This document shows positions 18,262 through 26,477 of a DNA stretch of 64,000 bases, piece after piece (the first letter of the stretch is position 1; every line of letters begins with the position of its first letter). The DNA comes from Hymenobacter swuensis DY53. GTDB taxonomy: Bacteria > Bacteroidota > Bacteroidia > Cytophagales > Hymenobacteraceae. The notes beneath the pieces are model-generated. The model saw nothing but the letters and a program-made list of their open reading frames with translations. It had not been told where the DNA came from and did no database searches. Both the position numbers and the translations under genes were made by a program. Location of the stretch: positions 1 through 64,000 of the forward strand of contig NZ_CP007145.1 of the NCBI RefSeq assembly GCF_000576555.1, written 5' to 3'.

Positions 18262-18280
18262 TAGACCTGCTGTCCTAACC

Positions 18281-18385
18281 GTTTGTCATCCTGAGCCCGG
18301 CGAAGGACCTTATCACGTTCAGGAACATTCCTGAACGGACTCGTAGTAACGTGATAAGGTCCTTCGCCGAGCTCAGGATGACCGT
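18281..18385. repeat. Palindromic repeat of the GTCATCCTGAGC type, copy 2
   Basis: Long inverted arms (GTCATCCTGAGC... and ...GCTCAGGATGAC) surround an inner palindrome GTTCAGGAACATTCCTGAAC at 18317-18336. It is related to 11533-11634 but has its own middle. It may end prfA transcription. Confidence 0.88.
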
Positions 18386-18419
18386 TTTTACAGAGCTTCC
18401 ATTCCTCCCCAACCAAATC

Positions 18420-19937
18420 ATGCGCTTTCTGCTCCCGCTGCTGCTCGTTCTTTCGGCCCTTACGGTACTGTTGCCCGGCTGTGAGCCCAAGGAGGACATC
18501 GTGACGACTGACAGCAGCGCTCGGCTTGCATTTGCGCTGGATACGGTGAAGTTTGATACCGTTTTTGTGTCGGTGGGCACCGTGAGCAAGCGGCTGTGGG
18601 TGTACAACCGCAACGCCCGCGCCGTGCGGGTGGCAGAAATCAGCCTGCAGAACCGCCCCGGCATTACGTACAGCCTGTTGGTGAATGGGCAGCCCACCCT
18701 CGCGGCCCGCGACGTGGAAATCAGGGGCAAGGACAGCCTGCTGGTGCTGGTGCGCGCCACCATCGACCCTACGCCGAATGACCTCAAGCCCTTTCTGGTG
18801 GTGGATGACCTGAAGTTCCGCACCAACGGCAACGAGCAAGTAGTGAAAGTGCTCAGCTACGGCCAGAACGCCTACTTCCATAATCAGGAAGAAATCCGCC
18901 GCAACACCGTCTGGAAGGCCGATAAGCCTCACGTCATCTTCGATTACGCCCTCGTGGATTCGCTCGTGACGCTGACCATTGAGCCGGGCGCGCGCATCTA
19001 CAGCCACGGCGGTGCGGCGCTGCTGGTGGGCGGTACCCTGCGCTGCAATGCCGATTTCCGGCCCACCGACGAGCTGAAAGCCACGGACCGCAATTTCGTA
19101 CGCTTCCAGGCTGACCGGCGCGAAGAGTTCTACCAGGAAATTCCGGGCCAGTGGGCCGGCATCTGGTTTCTCTCCAGCAGCCGCGACAACGTGGTGCGCT
19201 TCACCGAAATCAAGAACAGCTCCTTTGGTCTGCTGGTGCTCAACCCCAAAGCCCTGCGGCCCTTCCCGGCCGTGACGGTGGAAAACGCGGTTATTCAGAA
19301 CATCAGCAGCACCAAGCTTGCGCTGTCGGGGCTAGGCATAGCAAGCCTGGGTGGTAGCGCATTGTATGCTGTTGCTGGCGACTTTGCAGTTCGTAATACC
19401 TTATTAACCAACTGTGAGCAATATGCACTGGTGGGGTTGATAGGCAGCAGCGTGCAGCTGGATTACTGCACCATCGCCAACTACACTACCCAGGCCAACC
19501 GTGAAACGCCTTCTGTGTTCCTTGGCCGTACCCTTGAAGTGAATGACCGGCTGGTGACGCTGAACCCACGCCTTATGGTGCGCAACTCCATTGTGTGGGG
19601 CTCGATGCGGAAAGGGGACGAGTTGGCATTTGCGGAGGGAGAGCAGTACGCGGGCAACATCAGTATCAGCAACAGTGTGCTAAAAACCAGTGAATACGAT
19701 AACACCGGCGTGCTGGGCCAGCGCAAAAACGGCAACATCCTCAATCCCGTCGAAGGTCCCACCTATCTGTTTAAGAGCACGCCGTTCCGGGGCAAAAAGC
19801 TGGATTACCAGCTCGATACGCTGTCGGCGGCCAGCAACAAGGCCATGCCCCTGCCCGACCTCACCACCGACCTGCTCAACCGCCCCCGCAACCCCACCAC
19901 CCCGGATATCGGGGCGTATGAGCGGGTAAATCCGTAG
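18420..19937 (+). CDS. Lipoprotein with right-handed beta-helix-like region
   Basis: A 505-residue lipoprotein (lipobox VLLPGC, Cys about 21). Residues about 170-460 show repeated short strands with Asn/Ser-rich turns (NSSFGLLVLN, NTLLTNCEQYALVG, NSIVWGS), the look of a right-handed parallel beta-helix, and the protein ends LTTDLLNRPRNPTTPDIGAYE, a phrase common at the end of such Bacteroidota surface proteins. ATG 18420 is chosen because the earlier in-frame start lies in the repeat. Function is unknown; a cell-surface binding or polysaccharide-related role is only a guess. Confidence 0.8.
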   Translation: MRFLLPLLLVLSALTVLLPGCEPKEDIVTTDSSARLAFALDTVKFDTVFVSVGTVSKRLWVYNRNARAVRVAEISLQNRPGITYSLLVNGQPTLAARDVEIRGKDSLLVLVRATIDPTPNDLKPFLVVDDLKFRTNGNEQVVKVLSYGQNAYFHNQEEIRRNTVWKADKPHVIFDYALVDSLVTLTIEPGARIYSHGGAALLVGGTLRCNADFRPTDELKATDRNFVRFQADRREEFYQEIPGQWAGIWFLSSSRDNVVRFTEIKNSSFGLLVLNPKALRPFPAVTVENAVIQNISSTKLALSGLGIASLGGSALYAVAGDFAVRNTLLTNCEQYALVGLIGSSVQLDYCTIANYTTQANRETPSVFLGRTLEVNDRLVTLNPRLMVRNSIVWGSMRKGDELAFAEGEQYAGNISISNSVLKTSEYDNTGVLGQRKNGNILNPVEGPTYLFKSTPFRGKKLDYQLDTLSAASNKAMPLPDLTTDLLNRPRNPTTPDIGAYERVNP

Positions 19938-19939
19938 GG

Positions 19940-20041
19940 GAGTAGTGAGTAAAAAGTATGGAGTAGTGAGACTTTTGTTCTACTGACTTTTTCTTTGGTT
20001 ATCGGGCGAAAGTCTCACTACTCCATACTTTTACTTACTGC
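19940..20041. repeat. Inverted repeat (AGTAGTGAGT type)
   Basis: The arm at about 19941-19975 (AGTAGTGAGTAAAAAGTATG...) is repeated inverted at about 20009-20041 with a 33-nt centre. It fills the gap before the YjbQ gene. Confidence 0.8.
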
Positions 20042-20052
20042 TAAACCAACCT

Positions 20053-20475
20053 ATGCACTTCTTCCAGAAACGCCTGCGGCTGCCGGCCGTGAGTCGGGGC
20101 TTTCATCTGATTACCGATTTGCTGGTGGCCGAACTACCCGAATTGGAACAGATTCAGATGGGAATGGCGCAGTTCTTCATCCAGCACACCTCCGCCAGCC
20201 TGAGCATCAACGAAAACGCCGACCCCACCGTACGGCACGATTTCGAGCAGTTTTTCAACCGGCTAGCCCCGGAAAATGCCCCCTATTTCCGCCACACCCT
20301 GGAAGGCTCCGATGATATGCCGGCCCACCTCAAAGCCAGCCTGCTGGGGCACGCCGTGAGTGTCCCGATTACACGCGGGGAATTGGCCCTGGGCACCTGG
20401 CAGGGCATCTATCTGGGGGAGCACCGTAACCACGGCGGCCGGCGTTGGGTGCTGACTACGCTCATGGGGCAATAG
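20053..20475 (+). CDS. YjbQ / UPF0047 family protein
   Basis: A 140-residue single-domain protein that matches the YjbQ family over its whole length: IQMGMAQFFIQHTSASLSINENADPTVRHDFE, then HLKASLLGHAVSVPITRGELALGTWQGIYLGEHR. The conserved HTSA, ENADP and GTWQGIYLGEHR blocks are all present. The family has weak thiamine-phosphate synthase activity reported for some members, but its real function is unsettled. It is probably expressed alone; the preceding gap holds an inverted repeat. Confidence 0.9.
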   Translation: MHFFQKRLRLPAVSRGFHLITDLLVAELPELEQIQMGMAQFFIQHTSASLSINENADPTVRHDFEQFFNRLAPENAPYFRHTLEGSDDMPAHLKASLLGHAVSVPITRGELALGTWQGIYLGEHRNHGGRRWVLTTLMGQ

Positions 20476-20570
20476 GGGCGGTTCGGCGGGCAACTGACAC
20501 CAGCTGAGCGGAATATCTGACCCAAATAAAGCCGGCGGCGCGAGTATTGCGTATAAAGTCGGAAAAACGC

Positions 20571-21152
20571 ATGCTGGTCGCCCTGTTTCTCTCGTCTGCA
20601 AAAGCCGCTTCGGCCGCGTCGTTGTACGCGACGCTGCTGCTGAGTGCCTGCGTGGGAGATTCAGATGGGGAAAAGTTACCTACCCGCAAACCGGCCGGTT
20701 CCGCTACCCGCCCCGTCCGGCCGTTGGCTCAGCTGCCGGCTCCCACCCGCCTCGTGCGCGTTACGAACGATTCGCTGGCCGGTCAACCCTTCGGGCCGGA
20801 GCCTACAGTCCAGGAATTGCTGCAGAATGGTGGTAAAATAGTGTCGCGCAAACCCTACCGGAACCTCTACGAAGCCGGACAGATGGATACCATTCTACTG
20901 GTACGCCACCAGGGGAATGTGTTTGAATTTTACCGTGCGCCTGAGAAAGACCTGCTCCGCGACGCCGTCGTGACCAATTTTGCGCCGGCTTACGGCCGTC
21001 GCCTGCGCACGCGCCTGGCCACCGCCCACCGCCCCGCCCTCGGCACCACCGACAAAGTCCGGATCGGTGACTCAGAGCGTACCAACTACGTGTCAGTGGT
21101 GTACCAGAGCGGCCGCCTCAGTACGGTACACGTTGAGCCGTACGTAGATTGA
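20571..21152 (+). CDS. Hypothetical lipoprotein
   Basis: A 193-residue protein with a lipoprotein signal (LLLSAC) after a somewhat long N-region. The mature part is basic, with DKVRIGDSERTNYVSVVYQSGRLSTVHVE near the end; no family is recognised. ATG 20571 is chosen; a TTG at 20547 would add eight residues. It faces another 193-residue lipoprotein gene across a perfect-stem terminator, but the two are not alike in sequence. Confidence 0.7.
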   Translation: MLVALFLSSAKAASAASLYATLLLSACVGDSDGEKLPTRKPAGSATRPVRPLAQLPAPTRLVRVTNDSLAGQPFGPEPTVQELLQNGGKIVSRKPYRNLYEAGQMDTILLVRHQGNVFEFYRAPEKDLLRDAVVTNFAPAYGRRLRTRLATAHRPALGTTDKVRIGDSERTNYVSVVYQSGRLSTVHVEPYVD

Positions 21153-21159
21153 GAGGAGG

Positions 21160-21217
21160 CATTAAAACGGGCCGGCCATTCGAACTAGATAGTTCGAATG
21201 GCCGGCCCGTTTTAATG
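21160..21217. terminator. Bidirectional terminator with 27-bp perfect stem
   Basis: Positions 21160-21186 pair perfectly with 21191-21217 around a 4-nt loop. AAAA and TTTT near the tips allow termination from either side of this convergent pair. Confidence 0.85.
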
Positions 21218-21243
21218 TATTGGCTTACAACTAGCAGCGAATA

Positions 21244-21825
21244 TTACTGCACGTTGGTTTGCACTGCATACCGCACTGAGTCGAACAGGATGAGTTTCTG
21301 TACACCGATAACTCGGTAGTTGGTTAGCTGGCCCTGTTGTAGACGCAGTTCCAGCATTTTGGCCGAATATACCAGCGGGTTGTCCTGGGCTACGTTGGCG
21401 GTAATGCTCTGCACCACGTTTCCTTGGCTTACTACGGTAAGTTGCTCCACCGGATGGTCGGTACCGGGGCGGCGGCGGTAGGTGCGCTGCCGCAGGCCCG
21501 AGGGAAGCGTAGCGGAATCGACGACGTACAGGCCGCGCAGGGCCGGCTTATTGATGTCGGCCTGCTGAAAAATCTGTAGTTCCTTTTCCCAGTCAGTTTT
21601 CGGAACACGAGTAGTTTCCCGGTTACCGTCGCGCAGCAGCACCTGCTTTTCCACCGTCGGCTGACGGTGGTTCAACTGGGTGCTCTGCTCGTTCAGTAAC
21701 TTGAGCAGGTTGAAGTACGCGGGCTTCTGGTTGGCCGGGTTAGGGCGCACGGTAGCGGTGTCGCCGGGGCCACACGCTGCCAGGGTCAGCAGCCCAGCCA
21801 CCAACACCTGGTTTGGTTTACGCAT
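21244..21825 (-). CDS. Hypothetical lipoprotein coupled to gpmI
   Basis: A 193-residue lipoprotein (lipobox TLAAC). The body has no recognised domain; it may be beta-rich. The start ATG at 21825 overlaps the gpmI stop (ATGCGTAA), so it is probably translated by reinitiation from gpmI. An earlier in-frame start inside gpmI is less likely because it would bury the signal peptide. The link to glycolysis is positional only. Confidence 0.75.
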   Translation of the reverse strand: MRKPNQVLVAGLLTLAACGPGDTATVRPNPANQKPAYFNLLKLLNEQSTQLNHRQPTVEKQVLLRDGNRETTRVPKTDWEKELQIFQQADINKPALRGLYVVDSATLPSGLRQRTYRRRPGTDHPVEQLTVVSQGNVVQSITANVAQDNPLVYSAKMLELRLQQGQLTNYRVIGVQKLILFDSVRYAVQTNVQ

Positions 21826-23365
21826 TCGGGGTGGCTTCAGGCTGCAGCAGGCTCTGTCCACCCATTACCTCCGGTTGGGGCAGGCCCATCAGCTGTAATA
21901 CGGTGGGTGCTATGTCGCCCAGCTTACCATCAGCCACGGTGCCGTGGTAGTCGTTGCTGGCAATAATGCAGGGCACCAGATTAGTGGTGTGGGCCGTGTT
22001 GGGCGTGCCGTCGGGGTTAATCATCATGTCGGCGTTGCCGTGGTCTGCAATGATGATGCAGGCGTAGTCAGACGCCAAGGCTGCTTCCACCACGGCTCTG
22101 GCGCATTCATCCACTGCTTCGGCGGCCTTTACGGCGGCTTCAAACACGCCGGTATGGCCCACCATATCGGTGTTGGCGAAGTTCAGCACCACAAAATCGG
22201 CCGATTTGGCCTGGAGCTCCGGTACCAGTGCGTCGCGCAGCTCGTAGGCGCTCATTTCGGGCTGGAGGTCGTAGGTAGCTACTTTGGGGGAGTTGCGCAT
22301 GATGCGCTTTTCGCCCTCAAATTCTACCTCTCGGCCGCCCGAGAAGAAAAATGTAACGTGCGGGTACTTTTCGGTTTCGGCAATCCGGATCTGGGTTTTG
22401 CCGTTGGCCTCCAGCACTTCGCCCAGCGTCTGCTCCAGGTTGTCCTTCTCGAAGATGGGCGTGACGCCGGTAAACGTAGCGTCGTAGTTGGTCATCGTGA
22501 GGTAGTGCAGGTTCAGGCGGTGCATCTGGAAAGCATGGAAATCCTGCTGCGTCAGTGCCTGCGTGATTTCCCGGCCCCGGTCGGTGCGGAAGTTGAAGCA
22601 AATCACCACGTCGCCCTCCTGAATGGTGGCCAGCGGCTGCCCATCGGCTCCCACTTTCACCAGCGGCTTCAGGAATTCATCCGTCACGCCCTCTTTGTAC
22701 GAGTCGAGCATGCTCTGGATCAGGTTCTGCGAGGGTGTCCCTTTACCGTTCACCAGCAGGTCGTAGGCCAGTTTTACCCGTTCCCAACGGTTGTCACGGT
22801 CCATGGCATAGTAGCGCCCCACAATGGACGCAATTTTGCCGCTGGCGCCGCGCTGCAGATGCTGCTCCAAGTCGTTCACGTAGCTCACGCCGCCTTTGGG
22901 GTCGGTGTCGCGGCCGTCGGTGAAAGCATGGATGAACACATTGTGCACATCTTGGTCGTGGGCAATGGTGCACAGGGCCTTCAGGTGCTCTAGGTGGGAA
23001 TGCACGCCTCCATCGGAGAGCAGCCCCATCAGGTGTACCGGCTTGTTGTTGAGGCGGGCGTATTCGAAGGCTTTCATCAGGGCCGGCACAGTGCCCAGCT
23101 TCCGTTCCCGGATGGCTTTGTTTATGCGCACCAGATCCTGGTACACCACGCGGCCGGCCCCGATGTTCATGTGGCCAACTTCGGAATTGCCCATCTGCCC
23201 ATCGGGCAAGCCTACGGCCTCACCGGAGGCCTGAAGCTTACTGTGGGGGAAGCGTTGAAACAGGGAATCAACAAATGGCGTACGTGCCTGATCAATGGCT
23301 GATACCTCTTTGTTCTGCGCCAGTCCCCAGCCGTCCAGAATTACCAACAATACCTGTTTGTTCAT
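21818..23365 (-). CDS. gpmI: 2,3-bisphosphoglycerate-independent phosphoglycerate mutase
   Basis: A 515-residue manganese enzyme of the alkaline phosphatase superfamily that interconverts 3- and 2-phosphoglycerate in glycolysis. The phosphorylated serine is S61 in GQMGNSEVGHMNIGAGR, and metal-binding blocks include NVFIHAFTDGRDTDP and IIADHGNADMM. ATG 23365 is chosen from the conserved start MNKQVLLVILDGWG; a longer frame exists upstream but crosses the promoter. A -7 element ends 5 nt before the ATG, so the mRNA may be leaderless. The next gene overlaps its stop. Confidence 0.95.
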   Translation of the reverse strand: MNKQVLLVILDGWGLAQNKEVSAIDQARTPFVDSLFQRFPHSKLQASGEAVGLPDGQMGNSEVGHMNIGAGRVVYQDLVRINKAIRERKLGTVPALMKAFEYARLNNKPVHLMGLLSDGGVHSHLEHLKALCTIAHDQDVHNVFIHAFTDGRDTDPKGGVSYVNDLEQHLQRGASGKIASIVGRYYAMDRDNRWERVKLAYDLLVNGKGTPSQNLIQSMLDSYKEGVTDEFLKPLVKVGADGQPLATIQEGDVVICFNFRTDRGREITQALTQQDFHAFQMHRLNLHYLTMTNYDATFTGVTPIFEKDNLEQTLGEVLEANGKTQIRIAETEKYPHVTFFFSGGREVEFEGEKRIMRNSPKVATYDLQPEMSAYELRDALVPELQAKSADFVVLNFANTDMVGHTGVFEAAVKAAEAVDECARAVVEAALASDYACIIIADHGNADMMINPDGTPNTAHTTNLVPCIIASNDYHGTVADGKLGDIAPTVLQLMGLPQPEVMGGQSLLQPEATPNA

Positions 23366-23370
23366 GGCAG

Positions 23371-23378
23371 CAAAGATA
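23371..23378 (-). promoter_or_regulatory. gpmI -7 promoter element
   Basis: TATCTTTG on the minus strand matches TAnnTTTG and lies 5 nt upstream of the ATG, so transcription would start at or very near the start codon. No TTG was seen at -33. Confidence 0.5.
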
Positions 23379-23510
23379 GGCCAGATGGGACGAAACGCCC
23401 ACGTTTTCCCTAACTTGGCCGCAGAGAAGTACGGCCGCGGAGAAGAATGCGCCACTTATACCAGCTTGGCATAATTTTAGCGAACTGCATGACGAACTCT
23501 TACCGCTAGC

Positions 23511-23909
23511 ATGAAACGTACTTTCTTTTTGGCCTTTACGCTGGTATGGGGTCTGTTGCTGTCGATGGGGGCCATGGCCCAGGGCGAGGCTTTTGGGCCG
23601 GTCCGCAGTGCCATCCGCAGCAGCTCCTCTCACGACTTGGCCCAGTTTTTTGCTCCTACCGTGGAACTGAGCTTTGATGGAGACAAGCAAAGTTACAGCG
23701 CCACCCAGGCCGAGTTTGTAATGAAGGACTTCTTCGCCAAGCACTCCCCGGCTTCTTTTGATTTTATTCACTACGGCGGCAGCAACGAAGGCACGCCCTA
23801 TGCCGTGGGCAAATACACCGGAAAAGATGGCGCGTACCGCATGTTTGTAAAGATGAAACAGGTGGGCGGCGGCCTGAAAATTGCCACTATCGACTTTACA
23901 AAAGAATAG
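23511..23909 (+). CDS. DUF4783 domain secreted protein
   Basis: A 132-residue protein with a signal peptide ending AMA-Q (about residue 23) and a small NTF2-like DUF4783 domain: SSSSHDLAQFFAPTVELSFDGDKQSYSATQAEFVMKDFF... is the family pattern. DUF4783 proteins are small periplasmic or exported proteins of Bacteroidota without known function. A clean terminator follows, and nadC lies beyond on the same strand with its own promoter. Confidence 0.85.
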   Translation: MKRTFFLAFTLVWGLLLSMGAMAQGEAFGPVRSAIRSSSSHDLAQFFAPTVELSFDGDKQSYSATQAEFVMKDFFAKHSPASFDFIHYGGSNEGTPYAVGKYTGKDGAYRMFVKMKQVGGGLKIATIDFTKE

Positions 23910-23940
23910 CTGCTTTATCCTGAAGCAGCGAGTTCCTTTT

Positions 23941-23975
23941 AAAAGCTCTGCGGACAGCCTCCGCAGGGCTTTTTT
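23941..23975 (+). terminator. Intrinsic terminator
   Basis: AAAAGCTCTGCGGA pairs with TCCGCAGGGCTTTTTT around a 5-nt loop (one G-T pair), ending in six T. Confidence 0.85.
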
Positions 23976-24038
23976 CATGACCCGGCCCCGGGTACAACTG
24001 GTTTCAGAAGTGGGGACCGGGAAACGGCCTGTTTTTGC

Positions 24039-24046
24039 TATTTTTG
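24039..24046 (+). promoter_or_regulatory. nadC -7 promoter element
   Basis: TATTTTTG matches TAnnTTTG. It ends 10 nt before ATG 24057 and 4 nt before GTG 24051, so nadC mRNA has almost no leader. Confidence 0.5.
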
Positions 24047-24056
24047 CGCCGTGCAA

Positions 24057-24911
24057 ATGCCCTCCTACCTCACCCCGGAAGCTCTCGATACATTCATTCG
24101 TACGGCCCTCGCCGAAGACATCGGTGACGGGGACCATTCGGCCCTGTCGGCCATCCCGGCCGAAGCCCGCAACCGCGCCCACCTGCTGATTAAGGACGAA
24201 GGCGTACTGGCCGGCGTAGCCCTGGCCCACCACATTTTCCGGGCGGTAGATGCGGAGCTGCAGGTAGAGCAGCACCTGGCTGACGGCGCGCTGGTAAAGT
24301 ACGGTGACGTGGCCTTCATTGTGGAGGGACGCGCCCAAAGCATTCTGACGGCGGAGCGGCTGGTGCTCAACTGCATGCAGCGCATGAGTGGCATTGCTAC
24401 GCGCACGGCTCACCTCAACAGCCTGCTGGCCGGCACCAAAGCCCGCCTGCTCGACACCCGCAAAACCACGCCTAACTTCCGCCTTTGCGAGAAATGGGCG
24501 GTGCTCATCGGGGGCGGCGTGAACCACCGCTACGGCTTGTTCGACATGATTATTCTCAAGGATAATCATGTCGATTATGCCGGCGGTATTCAGCAGGCCA
24601 TTGCTGCCTCGCAGGCGTATCTGGCGCGTACTGGCCGGCAGCTGCCCATTGAGGTAGAAACCCGCACGCTGGCCGAAGTGCAGCAGGTGTTGAAAACAGG
24701 TGGCATCGAGCGGATTATGCTGGATAACATGAGCCCTGCGCAACTGCGCGAAGCTGTGGCGTTGGTGGCCGGCCGCTTCCCGCTGGAAGCCAGCGGCGGC
24801 ATCACCGAGGAAACCATTGCTGAGGTGGCCGCGACGGGCGTTGACTATATTTCGGTGGGGGCTCTCACGCACTCCATCCGCAGCCTCGATATGAGCCTGA
24901 AAGCATTTTAA
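24057..24911 (+). CDS. nadC: Nicotinate-nucleotide pyrophosphorylase (carboxylating)
   Basis: A 284-residue quinolinate phosphoribosyltransferase for de novo NAD synthesis. Recognisable blocks are LAEDIGDGDHSA near the N-terminus, ERLVLNCMQRMSGIATRT, LDTRKTTPNFRLCEKWAV, GGGVNHRYGLFDMIILKDNH, and EASGGITEETIAEVAATGVDYISVG. These cover the substrate and PRPP sites. ATG 24057 is preferred; GTG 24051 would add two residues. nadA and nadB are not in the window. A tract of short inverted repeats follows the stop. Confidence 0.95.
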   Translation: MPSYLTPEALDTFIRTALAEDIGDGDHSALSAIPAEARNRAHLLIKDEGVLAGVALAHHIFRAVDAELQVEQHLADGALVKYGDVAFIVEGRAQSILTAERLVLNCMQRMSGIATRTAHLNSLLAGTKARLLDTRKTTPNFRLCEKWAVLIGGGVNHRYGLFDMIILKDNHVDYAGGIQQAIAASQAYLARTGRQLPIEVETRTLAEVQQVLKTGGIERIMLDNMSPAQLREAVALVAGRFPLEASGGITEETIAEVAATGVDYISVGALTHSIRSLDMSLKAF

Positions 24912-24980
24912 TGAGTTGTCAGTTGCTGGTTGTCAGTTATCAGAACGATACTGGCAACCAACAACTGACAACTGACAACT
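24912..24980. repeat. Inverted repeat of the GTTGTCAGTTG type
   Basis: GTTGTCAGTTGCTGGTTGTC and its inverted copies (ending ACTGACAACTGACAACTC) surround a short centre. Similar text forms two arms in the pirin/OYE gap near 43.0-43.2 kb. Confidence 0.8.
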
Positions 24981-24988
24981 CAACCATC

Positions 24989-25594
24989 ATGCAACTCCCT
25001 AACCAACGCGGCGGCTACCGGCAGCAGCAACAGCAGCAAGGCGCATCGCCCCTGGCCATTCGTACCAAAAAGCACCAACTCGACACCGACACGTACACCA
25101 AAATTGCCATGGCCAGGGTGTGGCGGCGGGAGTGGTGGTACGCCCTTATTCCGTTGGCCTTGGGCCTGCTGCCGGCCCTCATCTGGCCCTCGTGGTGGTG
25201 GGTAGCTGTGGCGCTGCTGCTCACGTTGCTGTACGTACTGTTCCGCTCGGCGCAGGTAACGGGCGTGACGCAGGTGGAGCAAACCAAGCCGCTGTTCGAG
25301 AAGCTGGCCTACGAGTTCGACAACAAGCAGATTGTGCTGCGACGCAACGAAAAAGAGGGTATGCGCCTGACCTGGGACATGATTGGTCACGTAAAACGGG
25401 AGGCTGATGGCTACCTGTTGTCGTTGAAGGCCCCGGAAATGCCGCAGGAACTAAAGGGCTGGCGCCTGTGGGTGGCCAAGACCTTTGATACGCCTATCTT
25501 CATTCAGGTGCCCGACCGGATTTTCAACTCGCCCACCGATCAGAAGCTGTTCGACTCAATGCTGCGGCGCAAAAACCTGTTGCCCGGAGCGTAA
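24989..25594 (+). CDS. YcxB-like membrane protein
   Basis: A 201-residue protein with a Gln-rich N-terminus, two adjacent membrane segments (about residues 52-95: YALIPLALGLLPALIWP and VAVALLLTLLYVLF), and a cytoplasmic C-terminal domain resembling YcxB-like domains (YEFDNKQIVLRRNEKEGMRLTWDMIGHVKREADGYLL...). The role is unknown. ATG 24989 is preferred over an earlier in-frame start at 24911 because the latter lies in repeat DNA and overlaps the nadC stop. Confidence 0.75.
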   Translation: MQLPNQRGGYRQQQQQQGASPLAIRTKKHQLDTDTYTKIAMARVWRREWWYALIPLALGLLPALIWPSWWWVAVALLLTLLYVLFRSAQVTGVTQVEQTKPLFEKLAYEFDNKQIVLRRNEKEGMRLTWDMIGHVKREADGYLLSLKAPEMPQELKGWRLWVAKTFDTPIFIQVPDRIFNSPTDQKLFDSMLRRKNLLPGA

Positions 25595-25652
25595 GCGGCC
25601 GGTAATCCTTCTCTCAGAATACACCGTTAAGTAGATAACAGAACCCTTCAAC

Positions 25653-26072
25653 ATGACCAAGCAACTCGTACTTTCCGCCCTGGCCGTAGCTACGCTGGCC
25701 CTGAACGCATGCAGCAGCGAACCATCGGACTGGCGGGCCGATAAAAAGGTATCGGTGGATATGGTAGAGCCCGGCAGCCGCTCCTCCGACAACTTCGACC
25801 AGCACACCGCCGAAGCGGCCCACCAGGCCAAAGGCGGCGCCATTGCTGAGCCCATCAGCTCGGAAGTAACGCTGGACGAAACCAACCAGAATAAGCGCAC
25901 CACCGCTGAGGAAAACCGCTCGGCTGACGCCACTGATGCCACCCAGACCAACAGTTCGGAGGCTATCGAGAGCGTGCGTAAAACCACTACCGCGCCCCAG
26001 AACAACTCCACGACGACCGGCGCCACCAACGAAGGTGCGACTTCCAACAATACCACGGACGTTAAAAAGTAA
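25653..26072 (+). CDS. Low-complexity lipoprotein
   Basis: A 139-residue lipoprotein (lipobox ALNAC, Cys about 20). The mature part is polar and disordered, rich in Thr, Asn, Ser, Ala and Glu (TTTAPQNNSTTTGATNEGATSNNTTD-like stretches cut here to short pieces: TTTAPQNNSTTT, NEGATSNN). No domain is recognised. It lies 8 bp upstream of another small lipoprotein with a heavy-metal-binding motif, and the two are likely cotranscribed. Confidence 0.75.
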   Translation: MTKQLVLSALAVATLALNACSSEPSDWRADKKVSVDMVEPGSRSSDNFDQHTAEAAHQAKGGAIAEPISSEVTLDETNQNKRTTAEENRSADATDATQTNSSEAIESVRKTTTAPQNNSTTTGATNEGATSNNTTDVKK

Positions 26073-26080
26073 GCGGCCCG

Positions 26081-26356
26081 ATGATGTATTCCTCCTGGAA
26101 GCACGCCCTGCAGTTGTGTGCACTGGTAGCCGTAGTGGGGCTGAGTAGCTGCGAAACCAAGCCTGCCGCGCAGGAAGCCGCCGCCACCACGTCCCCCGCA
26201 GCTACCGATAGCACTGCCACCACGCCCGCCGTGACGGCTGCCTATATCTGCCCCATGGGCTGCGAAGGTAGTGCCAGCGACAAACCCGGTAAATGCCCGG
26301 TGTGTGAGATGGACCTGGAGCCCAATCCGGCGGCCAAATCGGCCACCAAACTTTGA
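26081..26356 (+). CDS. Heavy-metal-binding domain lipoprotein
   Basis: A 91-residue lipoprotein (lipobox GLSSC) with a Thr/Ala-rich linker and a C-terminal heavy-metal-binding domain: YICPMGCEG...GKCPVCEMDLEP. The paired CPMGC and CPVCEM motifs are the form found in metal-binding domains attached to copper/silver efflux proteins and in many small Bacteroidota lipoproteins. A periplasmic copper or zinc-binding role is inferred. The start may be the first or second of two adjacent ATG codons. Confidence 0.82.
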   Translation: MMYSSWKHALQLCALVAVVGLSSCETKPAAQEAAATTSPAATDSTATTPAVTAAYICPMGCEGSASDKPGKCPVCEMDLEPNPAAKSATKL

Positions 26357-26368
26357 TTTAAGCAGGCG

Positions 26369-26407
26369 GGGCCCCATATTTGCAACATAATTGCAAATAT
26401 GGGGCCC
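26369..26407. terminator. Perfect 17-bp stem, likely terminator
   Basis: Positions 26369-26385 pair perfectly with 26391-26407 around CATAA. There is no T tract directly after it; a standard terminator follows 27 bp later. Confidence 0.6.
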
Positions 26408-26433
26408 TGTATTTGCTGTCTGAAATGAGGCGA

Positions 26434-26456
26434 GGGCGTGTAAACGCCCTTTTTTC
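26434..26456 (+). terminator. Intrinsic terminator
   Basis: GGGCGT-GTAA-ACGCCC followed by six T, just upstream of the methyltransferase gene. Confidence 0.75.
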
Positions 26457-26477
26457 GTTTCCCAGAATACCCGTTGT

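Noticed and set aside
21191..21200. tRNA T-loop-like text AGTTCGAATG
   Set aside because: It is part of the 27-bp stem terminator, and no cloverleaf surrounds it.
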